Shown: one piece after another, positions 1 through 4,876 of the stretch | Numbering within the stretch: position 1 is the first letter of the stretch | How the letters are laid out: every line of letters starts with the position of its first letter | DNA from: Candidatus Sulfopaludibacter sp. SbA3 | GTDB lineage: Bacteria > Acidobacteriota > Terriglobia > 20CM-2-55-15 | Assembly: GCA_945861845.1 (NCBI GenBank) | Contig: CAMAWS010000097.1 | Location: 1 to 9,148, forward strand | DNA: 9,148 bases | Reading direction: 5' to 3' | The notes under the pieces: generated by a model | What the model was told of the DNA's origin: nothing | The model's database searches: none | What the model saw: the letters and a program-made list of their open reading frames with translations, nothing else | Program-made: the position numbers and the translations under genes

Positions 1-197
1 GGGGGGCCGCATGGCGCTTTCACTGACCATGTGGAGGACGCGGGACGATTGCCTGAAATATCACTGCAGCCGGTCGTACCGTCAATTTGTTGCGAAAACT
101 CAGCACCTGCTTGTGGGTGAGTTTGTCGTCAAGATGTTCAAGGACCACAGCATTCATGGCGAGTAGCCTGCAATGCTGTTCACTGAAGGAATCTCTT
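1..197. other. No confident gene at left edge
   Basis: I could not assign a gene here. A minus-strand ATG frame of 45 codons runs from 157 down to a TGA at 20-22, and the frame stays open upstream of that ATG to at least 220. I recognise no motif in it and see no convincing ribosome binding site. It could be a small unrecognised gene or chance. The plus-strand frame across this stretch is the start of a long antisense reading frame opposite the sigma-54 activator and is not credible. Confidence 0.3.
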
Positions 198-230
198 GCG
201 GTAGCGGCGGTCCATGATCGCCGCTACCGC
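198..230 (-). terminator. Perfect 12-bp hairpin after sigma-54 activator gene
   Basis: A perfect 12-bp inverted repeat (GCGGTAGCGGCG at 198-209, its complement at 219-230) encloses a 9-nt loop. It begins 15 nt beyond the TGA stop (246-248) of the minus-strand activator gene, where a terminator is expected. Neither side has a T-run after the stem, so it is not a textbook intrinsic terminator. It may be a U-less terminator or a 3'-end-stabilising hairpin. The symmetry would serve either strand. Confidence 0.5.
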
Positions 231-245
231 CCTGTCGTTCCCGCA

Positions 246-1235
246 TCAGTCGCGGCTATTTTCCTTCCCCCTGCGGTACTGGCGGAAGTCGACATTACAG
301 TTATGACGCCGCAGGAAATCCATGAACCTCTTGTAGTCGGAATCGGGCATCTTGAACAGATTAACGAGTCTTCGATAGCTTCCGCCGGTTTGCTGCAGGC
401 CCTGCCGGATCATCATTTCAACATGGTGCCTGGTGATCGTCCTGTCCGCGAGGGGACGGGCGACCGACTCCCAGAAATTGGATTTGATCGTGGTATCGAG
501 GTCTTCGTTTCGATGCGCTTCCGACGGCAGAACGAGGTCGCGTTCTTCGATTTCCGCGCCCGCTGCGATGTATACGCAGCTCTCAACGATGCTCTGCAGT
601 TCACGCACGTTGCCAGGAAAGCTGTAGCCCTGCAGCTTGACCATTGCGCCTCCCGAGATCGTCTTCCGCCCCTGGAGAATGTGTTCGACCAGCAGCGGAA
701 GATCTTCAAGACGCTTGCGGAGCGGCGGCACCTGAATGTGAAACACGTTCAGCCGGTAGTAGAGGTCTTCCCGGAAGTCTCCTTTTCGCACAAGCGTGCT
801 CAACTCGCAGTTCGTGGCGGCAACCACACGCACATCGATGTTGCGCGAGGCGATATCGCCAAGGCGGCGTACTTGCTTCTCCTGGAGCACGCGAAGCAGC
901 TTTGCCTGAAAACGCCGCGAAGTATTCGCGATCTCATCAAGGAATATCGTGCCGCCATCGGCTTCTTCGAAGAGCCCGGGTTTGTCGATAACCGCCGTGG
1001 TAAAAGCTCCGCGGCGATACCCGAACAGTTCGCTCTCGATCAGATCTTCCGGCAGGGCGCCGCAATCGACAGCGACGAACTTCCCCCCGTGCGTCTCAGC
1101 GCGCTCGTGCACTGCCCTTGCGACGAGTTCCTTGCCCGTGCCAGTTTCGCCGGTTATCAGTATCGCGCCCGTCACTCTTGCGGCGGCGCGGATCCTTTCA
1201 AACATTCGAAGCATCAATTCAGTTTTGCCAATCAT
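246..1235 (-). CDS. Sigma-54-interacting AAA+ transcriptional activator, orphan
   Basis: Bacterial enhancer-binding protein of the NtrC type, which uses ATP to remodel sigma-54 RNA polymerase. Visible in the 329 aa: Walker A GETGTGKE (residues 29-36), the sigma-54 contact loop at 76-81, Walker B FLDE (98-101), sensor I VVAATN (about 137-142), FREDLYYRLNVF with candidate arginine fingers R155 and R161, and sensor II GNVREL (208-213). The loop reads GAFTTA instead of the canonical GAFTGA (T80, codon ACG at 996-998). No receiver, PAS, GAF or FHA domain precedes the AAA+ domain. The upstream frame stays open only to a stop at 1278-1280 and has no better start, so the ATG at 1233-1235 is used. After residue 240 there is no ordinary Fis-type helix-turn-helix. 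Residues 268-320 form a helical, basic region with GSYRRL and MPDSDYKRF that may be a divergent DNA-binding domain. The gene is divergent from an ECF sigma gene 35 bp away. The ribosome binding site is weak. Confidence 0.9.
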   Translation of the reverse strand: MIGKTELMLRMFERIRAAARVTGAILITGETGTGKELVARAVHERAETHGGKFVAVDCGALPEDLIESELFGYRRGAFTTAVIDKPGLFEEADGGTIFLDEIANTSRRFQAKLLRVLQEKQVRRLGDIASRNIDVRVVAATNCELSTLVRKGDFREDLYYRLNVFHIQVPPLRKRLEDLPLLVEHILQGRKTISGGAMVKLQGYSFPGNVRELQSIVESCVYIAAGAEIEERDLVLPSEAHRNEDLDTTIKSNFWESVARPLADRTITRHHVEMMIRQGLQQTGGSYRRLVNLFKMPDSDYKRFMDFLRRHNCNVDFRQYRRGKENSRD

Positions 1236-1238
1236 GGT

Positions 1239-1247
1239 TGGTATAGC
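1239..1247 (+). promoter_or_regulatory. Putative extended -10 in 35-bp divergent gap
   Basis: TGG followed by TATAGC looks like an extended -10 element for the plus-strand sigma factor gene, placing transcription start near 1254 and leaving a leader of about 17 nt with GGAG at 1258-1261. No good -35 is present (TTCAGT at 1218-1223 with an 18-bp spacer is poor). Read on the other strand the same bases give TATACC only 4 nt before the activator's ATG, so any minus-strand promoter here would yield an essentially leaderless message. Weak call. Confidence 0.3.
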
Positions 1248-1270
1248 CGCTATTTCCGGAGAATGGTCAC

Positions 1271-1771
1271 ATGAACTTCACGCCCATGCAGATTCGCACG
1301 ATCGTTCGCGCCATAACGAAGCAAACCGGAACACCATTACACGACGAGGATCTCGAGCAGGAAGCAGCTCTCAGGGCAGTCGAAGCCTTCGGCAGGAATC
1401 GAGTTATCGAACACCCGCGAGCCTTCCTGACAAAGATCGTCAGGGACGCGGTCCATGATCACTGGCGCCGGAGACGTCCTTCGGAAAACATAGACACCAT
1501 CGATCAGCGCCTGCTTTCAGAGTCGCCCGCATTCGAGGAACTGATCGACAAAGGCCGGAGGGCGCAAATGCTGCACCGTGCGATACAGCGTCTCTGCCCG
1601 CGAAAACGCAGCCGGTGGCAGCTCTTCTACGAGCAGGATCGTTCGATCCTGGAAATTGCCCGCGACCAGGGCCGCACGATCTCGGCAGTCAAGATGGATC
1701 TCCTGAGAACCCGGCATGAGCTTGCGCGAATCCTCGCTCGCACCAGCATCACGGCGAATACCCAACGCTAG
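1271..1771 (+). CDS. ECF-type RNA polymerase sigma factor
   Basis: Small sigma-70-family protein of 166 aa, the usual size of an extracytoplasmic-function sigma factor. Region 2 lies at about residues 20-68, with the acidic DEDLEQEA start, the aromatic/basic AFLTKIVRDAVHDHWRRRR segment and its W65. A variable linker follows, then region 4 at about 97-152, whose helix-turn-helix is SILEIARDQGRTISAVKMDL. It should direct core polymerase to a dedicated promoter set. The ATG at 1271 is preceded by GGAG at 1258-1261 with 9-nt spacing. It is divergent from the sigma-54 activator and is followed 147 bp later by a secreted protease in the same direction. No anti-sigma gene (zinc-finger or membrane) is next to it, which is unusual for the group, so its control is unknown. 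The region 2 match is weaker than the region 4 match, but length, order and the paired domains support the call. Confidence 0.82.
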   Translation: MNFTPMQIRTIVRAITKQTGTPLHDEDLEQEAALRAVEAFGRNRVIEHPRAFLTKIVRDAVHDHWRRRRPSENIDTIDQRLLSESPAFEELIDKGRRAQMLHRAIQRLCPRKRSRWQLFYEQDRSILEIARDQGRTISAVKMDLLRTRHELARILARTSITANTQR

Positions 1772-1801
1772 AGTCGCCGGATCCGCGGCCTGGTTGCCAC
1801 A

Positions 1802-1829
1802 CCAGTCATGTTCGCCATGGCGGGACTGG
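1802..1829. repeat. Inverted repeat between sigma factor and protease
   Basis: CCAGTC at 1802-1807 pairs with GACTGG at 1824-1829, and the loop contains the perfect palindrome CGCCATGGCG (1813-1822). It lies 31 nt beyond the sigma factor stop and 32 nt before the protease -35. There is no T-run, so termination is doubtful. It could equally be an operator-like site or chance. Confidence 0.3.
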
Positions 1830-1860
1830 CGCTCGCTGAAGCCTTCGTCACAAAGAACCG

Positions 1861-1889
1861 TTGACTGCGGCATGTCCTCCGTGTAATTT
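1861..1889 (+). promoter_or_regulatory. Sigma-70-like promoter for protease gene
   Basis: TTGACT (1861-1866) and TAATTT (1884-1889) are separated by exactly 17 bp. The -35 matches consensus at five of six positions and the -10 at three of six. Predicted start is near 1896, about 23 nt before the ATG. It suggests the protease can be transcribed independently of the upstream sigma gene. A GAACC (1855-1859) just upstream resembles an ECF -35, but the nearest CGT is 20 bp away, too far for a normal ECF promoter. Confidence 0.5.
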
Positions 1890-1918
1890 TTCGTATCGAA
1901 ACCCAAGGAGGGTTCCTC

Positions 1919-3286
1919 ATGCGAAGGATCGCAGCCGGAATTTCTGGCCGTTTATTCCCGACGTTTCTTGTGCTCGCCACGCTGACGCTTTTCTCTGTTC
2001 ACCTTGTAGCGGGACCCAGGACTGGCCTGATCGTCAAGCTGAAACCTGGTTCGGATGCCGCGCGCCTGGTCGGCAGGCACGGCCTCACGGTAAAGAAGTC
2101 CGTCACGCGCGGAAGCAGTTCGTTGCTTGTTATCAACACAGCGAATGCGAAGTCGTTGAGAAGCACCCTCATAATGGATGCTGAAGTCGAGTACGCCGAA
2201 GAGGACGTCGCGTTTCCGCTGGATGGTGGCGAAACCGTGCTGCCGATGGACGGCGGCGAGACGGTACTCCCTATGGGACCGGCAAACCCTGCGACTTCAG
2301 ATCAGACCATATGGGAACTTCTGGATGGCGGCGAAACGGTGTTGCCGATGGAAGAACGGGAGATCATCAAGGCAGCATATGCTGCATTGGCAAAAATGGT
2401 AACGCCCAGCGAGCGCCTGCTTGTACAGCCAGCGTTCCGCAAGATCGGGCTTTATCCATCGGTGTCTCGAGCAACCGGCCGCGGCGTCATCATTGCCGAT
2501 CTGGATACGGGAGCCGACACGTGCCATCCGGCGCTTCGCGGCGTCGTGACCTGGTCGTTTGTCGATGAAACCAACACGCCTGAAAACTGCCCGACTTCCG
2601 CTACGGCGAAAGTGCCGGGCTATGGCCACGGAACCGCCGTCGGAAGCCTGATTCGCTCCGTGGCGCCTGAAGCGACGCTTTGGTCGTTGCGGGTTTTCGA
2701 CAGCTCCGGGACCGCACTCATCTCCGACATCTATGACGCAACCGTGTTCGCGGTCGACCGCGGGGCGAAAGTCATTAACATGAGTTTTGGAACGACGACG
2801 AAATCGGAGACCCTGCAGGATGCCGTGCAGTACGCCCGTGAACGGGGCGTCACGGTGGTTGCATCCGCGGGAAACAGCAACCTCGAGCCTCTCATGTACC
2901 CAGCCCGTTACAGTGAAGTGAAGGGTATAACAGCGACGAACAGCGAAGACCTTAAGGCCACTTTCTCGAACTTCGGTGGCGAGGCGTTTGCGGCCGCTCC
3001 CGGCGTCAAGATGTGGGTTGCGTATCCGAACTACCAGTTGACCATGGTTTCCGGCACTTCATATTCATCGCCGCTGGCCGCTGCGGAAGCGGCCCTCGTG
3101 ATTGACGCGCTTCAGCGCCAGTATTCCTGGCACAGCTACGACAATGTTCACTACGCGATGAGGCGGGGCACCATCGACATCAACCGGTTGAACCCGCTCT
3201 ATTACAACAAGCTCGGCAAAGGCCGCATCTATATCCCGTGGGCCCTGGATTGGACGGCCTTCAGCACCGGCAGCACAACGAACTAA
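1919..3286 (+). CDS. Exported subtilisin-family (S8) serine protease with DGGETVLPM repeats
   Basis: A 455-aa subtilase. The N-terminus has basic residues then a hydrophobic segment (about 15-31), a signal peptide or anchor; no clean signal-peptidase site is seen (Pro follows VAG). Residues 35-100 look like an inhibitor-I9 propeptide: a beta-type GLIVKLKPG start and an end in VEYAEEDV. Next come three copies of DGGETVLPM (102-110, 111-119, 136-144). The catalytic domain spans about 165-445, with D196 in DLDTG, H237 in GYGHGT, oxyanion N319 in SAGNS and S381 in SGTSYSSP, so the triad is intact. C202 and C224 could form a disulfide. AAGGAGG (1905-1911) lies 7 nt before the ATG, a near-ideal ribosome binding site. 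The gene follows an ECF sigma gene and its own predicted promoter. It probably acts outside the cytoplasm; the substrate is unknown. The family call is secure, the role of the repeats is not. Confidence 0.93.
   Translation: MRRIAAGISGRLFPTFLVLATLTLFSVHLVAGPRTGLIVKLKPGSDAARLVGRHGLTVKKSVTRGSSSLLVINTANAKSLRSTLIMDAEVEYAEEDVAFPLDGGETVLPMDGGETVLPMGPANPATSDQTIWELLDGGETVLPMEEREIIKAAYAALAKMVTPSERLLVQPAFRKIGLYPSVSRATGRGVIIADLDTGADTCHPALRGVVTWSFVDETNTPENCPTSATAKVPGYGHGTAVGSLIRSVAPEATLWSLRVFDSSGTALISDIYDATVFAVDRGAKVINMSFGTTTKSETLQDAVQYARERGVTVVASAGNSNLEPLMYPARYSEVKGITATNSEDLKATFSNFGGEAFAAAPGVKMWVAYPNYQLTMVSGTSYSSPLAAAEAALVIDALQRQYSWHSYDNVHYAMRRGTIDINRLNPLYYNKLGKGRIYIPWALDWTAFSTGSTTN
2219..2350 (+). repeat. 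Three in-gene DGGETVLPM peptide repeats
   Basis: Copies are encoded at 2222-2248, 2249-2275 and 2324-2350; the first two are directly tandem and the third follows a 16-residue spacer. Copies 1 and 3 are preceded by Leu, copy 2 by the Met of copy 1. All nine residues are identical in the three copies, yet copies 1 and 2 differ at seven of the eight codons that can vary silently, copies 2 and 3 at five, and copies 1 and 3 at three. They sit between the propeptide and the catalytic domain. Confidence 0.95.
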
Positions 3287-3292
3287 GCAACC

Positions 3293-3319
3293 AACCGGCA
3301 GCGCTCGGCGATGCCGGTT
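3293..3319 (+). terminator. Hairpin after protease gene
   Basis: AACCGGCA (3293-3300) pairs perfectly with TGCCGGTT (3312-3319) across an 11-nt loop, starting 7 nt after the protease stop. Only a TTT follows, so as a terminator it lacks a proper U-tract. Its position between the protease and the tRNA promoter supports a transcript-end role. Confidence 0.45.
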
Positions 3320-3371
3320 TCAACCTCGACTAAAGGAGCAGCAAATCCTTTCTTTCCTGCCGTCCGGAAAT

Positions 3372-3380
3372 TGCTACAAT
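3372..3380 (+). promoter_or_regulatory. Extended -10 of tRNA gene promoter
   Basis: TGC directly before TACAAT (3375-3380) gives an extended -10 that matches consensus at five of six bases. It lies 9 nt before the mature tRNA 5' end, so the precursor would have only a few leader bases. No clear -35 is found at the expected distance. Confidence 0.5.
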
Positions 3381-3388
3381 TACGAGAC

Positions 3389-3462
3389 GCGCCCGTAGCT
3401 CAGATGGATAGAGCGTTGGTCTCCGAAACCAAAGGTCGGACGTTCGACTCGTCTCGGGCGCA
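3389..3462 (+). tRNA. tRNA-Arg (anticodon CCG)
   Basis: A full cloverleaf folds by eye. Acceptor GCGCCCG (3389-3395) pairs with CGGGCGC (3455-3461) and the discriminator is A3462. The D stem is GCUC/GAGC. The anticodon stem UUGGU/ACCAA encloses the loop CUCCGAA, with anticodon CCG at 3423-3425. The variable loop has five bases, and the T stem GGACG/CGUCU encloses UUCGACU. It decodes CGG arginine codons. CCA is not encoded, so it must be added after transcription. No duplicated 3' segment suggesting an integration site is seen in the window. Confidence 0.96.
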
Positions 3463-3496
3463 TTTCACAAGACTTGGAGCATTTCGACACATTGAC

Positions 3497-4489
3497 CTAG
3501 TCTTCGTGCGGTTCGTCCGACTGCACTGAGCCAAAGATCGAGCCCGTCTTGCCTTCCGTTTCGTCGATAACGTCTTCGGGTTTTGGCGGAAAGAAAAGAG
3601 AGGCGGCGATTGTCACTGCCAGCGTGACAACGATCACGCCCAGCGATGCCAGAATCGGGACATGAAAGAAATCGACTGCCACCATTTTCACTCCGACAAA
3701 CGTCAGGATGACGGCCAGGCCGTATCTCAGGTACACGAAGCGGTGGACAATTCCTGCAAGCAGGAAGTACATGGATCGGAGTCCGAGAATCGCGAACACA
3801 TTCGAGGTGTACACGATGAACGGATCAGTGGTTACCGCAAAGATCGCAGGAATCGAATCCACGGCGAATACAAGATCGGTAAACTCTACCAGCAGCAGAA
3901 CCAGAAATAACGGGGTTGCGACCGTAAAGCCCGCCTCCTTCGTAAAGAACCGCTGACCGTGATATTGGCTCGTAACACGCAGTAATCGCCGGGCGCTCCG
4001 CATCACGATATTTTGCTCGGCATCGAATTCCTCATCCTGCCGGATGGCCATCTTTACGCCAGTAAAAATGAGAAAGGCGCCGAAGATGTACATGATCCAA
4101 CCAAACCTGGCAATGAGCATCGCGCCCATGCCGATGAAGACACCTCGCATAATCAGGGCGCCGATGATGCCCCAGAAGAGCACTCTGTGCTGGTACTTGC
4201 CGGGGATGTTGAAGTACGAAAAGATCATCACAATCACGAAGATGTTGTCTACCGATAGCGATTGTTCGATCAGGTAACCCGTAAGGAAGAGCAGCGCGGT
4301 CTCGCCGCCATAGAAGAATAAAAGTCCTCCTGCAAACAGGAGGGCTAGCGTCATCCAGACCAGCACCCAGTTGAAAGCCTCTTTCGGACGGACAACGTGC
4401 GCCGTACGATGAAAGACGCCAAGATCGAGGGCCAGCATACTGAGGACGAACGCGGTGAATGCGACGTAGAACCAGGGACTGACAGCCAT
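3497..4489 (-). CDS. alx: TerC/Alx family integral membrane protein, probable manganese exporter
   Basis: A 330-aa polytopic inner-membrane protein, close in length and layout to E. coli Alx. Diagnostic motifs are GYLIEQSLSVDNIFV (71-85, with E75, D81 and N82) and EFTDLVFAVDSIPAIF (202-217, with E202, D205 and D211), the acidic intramembrane residues conserved in the TerC family. Also present are YIFGAFLIFTGVKMA (134-148) and a repeat of GVKM near the C-terminus (266-269). About eight or nine membrane segments are visible; the C-terminal 30 residues are charged and cytosolic-looking. Alx/TerC members preceded by yybP-ykoY riboswitches export excess Mn2+, and the leader here carries that riboswitch, which strongly supports this role over the older tellurite-resistance label. 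The ATG at 4487-4489 follows CAGG (4501-4504) with 11-nt spacing, a modest ribosome binding site that could be masked by leader structure. The gene is convergent with the tRNA and divergent from the PepSY gene. Confidence 0.93.
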   Translation of the reverse strand: MAVSPWFYVAFTAFVLSMLALDLGVFHRTAHVVRPKEAFNWVLVWMTLALLFAGGLLFFYGGETALLFLTGYLIEQSLSVDNIFVIVMIFSYFNIPGKYQHRVLFWGIIGALIMRGVFIGMGAMLIARFGWIMYIFGAFLIFTGVKMAIRQDEEFDAEQNIVMRSARRLLRVTSQYHGQRFFTKEAGFTVATPLFLVLLLVEFTDLVFAVDSIPAIFAVTTDPFIVYTSNVFAILGLRSMYFLLAGIVHRFVYLRYGLAVILTFVGVKMVAVDFFHVPILASLGVIVVTLAVTIAASLFFPPKPEDVIDETEGKTGSIFGSVQSDEPHED

Positions 4490-4556
4490 GAGAATTTTGT
4501 CCTGCCTTCGATAGTTTGTACCTGCTGGGATCGCGTACAGATGAGGATAGGCGACC

Positions 4557-4581
4557 CTACGGCAAACGTTTGTTGTCGTAG
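4557..4581 (-). promoter_or_regulatory. Candidate expression-platform hairpin of the riboswitch
   Basis: On the transcript CTACG (4581-4577) can pair with CGTAG (4561-4557), with a partly self-complementary AAACGTTT inside the loop. The 5' arm uses bases 4579-4581, which also belong to the 3' strand of riboswitch helix P1, so the two helices are mutually exclusive. No T-run follows, so control of translation, or of a more distal structure, is more likely than simple intrinsic termination. A CCTATCCT just downstream could partly pair with the AGGCAGG that serves as ribosome binding site. All of this is inference from pairing by eye. Confidence 0.4.
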
Positions 4582-4697
4582 TGGTCTCGCCTCATGAGGT
4601 GAATCATGGGACCGACCGAGGGCACTCGGATCTGCGATATGCCCTGTCTTGACGATCGGAGGCTTCGGCCAACTGGCCAACAGGCTACTCCCCACTA
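4579..4697 (-). promoter_or_regulatory. yybP-ykoY manganese riboswitch aptamer
   Basis: The transcript contains the family hallmark GGGGAGTAGC (4693-4684), a GTCAAGAC segment about 35 nt later where the class has GTCAACAT-like sequence, and GGCGAGACC near the 3' end (4591-4583). Helix P1 pairs TAGTGG (4697-4692) with CCACTA (4584-4579). CCTGT/ACAGG closes the first arm; GGGCA/TGCCC forms an internal arm. GGTC/GACC plus CATGA/TCATG build the arm carrying the GGCGA loop. This class binds Mn2+ between two docked loops and turns on Mn efflux genes. It sits 89 nt ahead of an alx-like gene, its classic partner, and its 5' end falls right at the predicted transcription start. Exact boundaries are by eye. 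Confidence 0.88.
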
Positions 4698-4706
4698 ATC
4701 TCTGGG

Positions 4707-4735
4707 AGCGTATCAACCCGTGAGGAGACGGTCAA
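4707..4735 (-). promoter_or_regulatory. Promoter of riboswitch-alx transcript
   Basis: On the minus strand TTGACC (4735-4730) and TACGCT (4712-4707) are 17 bp apart, and TGA directly before the -10 makes it extended. Predicted start is at about 4700, only a few bases before riboswitch helix P1, which is where such a promoter should lie. Confidence 0.55.
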
Positions 4736-4736
4736 T

Positions 4737-4756
4737 GATCCGTTTGGATCCGTTTG
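4737..4756. repeat. Exact 10-bp tandem duplication
   Basis: GATCCGTTTG occurs twice in a row (4737-4746, 4747-4756), followed by GA of a partial third unit. It lies immediately upstream of the alx -35. It could be a slippage product or a duplicated regulator half-site. Confidence 0.9.
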
Positions 4757-4776
4757 GAGCGTCTACCTCGCTGTCG

Positions 4777-4802
4777 CCGAAACAACACGCCGAAACAACA
4801 CG
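4777..4802. repeat. Exact 13-bp tandem duplication
   Basis: CCGAAACAACACG occurs twice head to tail (4777-4789, 4790-4802), ending one base before the -35 of the PepSY gene promoter. It is unrelated in sequence to the 10-bp duplication 20 bp away. Confidence 0.9.
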
Positions 4803-4803
4803 G

Positions 4804-4833
4804 TTGGCTTGGGTAATAGTGTCCGCTTATACT
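4804..4833 (+). promoter_or_regulatory. Promoter of PepSY-TM gene
   Basis: TTGGCT (4804-4809) and TATACT (4828-4833) are separated by 18 bp. Predicted start is about 4840, leaving a leader of about 37 nt. The -10 matches consensus at five of six bases. Confidence 0.55.
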
Positions 4834-4876
4834 GCTTCGGCAGTTCTGCAACTCAATAAGCGGTCGGGAGAGCGAG

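Noticed and set aside
20..157. 45-codon minus-strand ORF at the left edge
   Set aside because: The translation looks moderately protein-like, but there is no ribosome binding site, no known motif and no comparison possible here; kept only as a note in the left-edge entry.
87..1274. 395-codon plus-strand open frame opposite the sigma-54 activator
   Set aside because: It is fully antisense to a gene with unmistakable AAA+ motifs and has no recognisable domain; it is a GC-driven mirror frame.
1855..1882. ECF-type promoter (GAACC and CGT) ahead of the protease, which would tie it to the upstream sigma factor
   Set aside because: The spacer is 20 bp rather than the usual 16-17, and a better-spaced sigma-70-like promoter overlaps it.
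2219..2350. DGGETVLPM repeats as a known modified-peptide (RiPP) core array
   Set aside because: No leader-peptide layout, no maturation enzyme and no known core motif is nearby; the idea stays only as one open possibility for the repeats.
3389..3462. tRNA-Arg as an integration site for a mobile element
   Set aside because: No integrase gene and no second copy of the tRNA 3' end is visible in the window.
3311..3529. 72-codon plus-strand frame across the tRNA
   Set aside because: It reads straight through the tRNA-Arg cloverleaf and into the 3' end of the opposite exporter gene.
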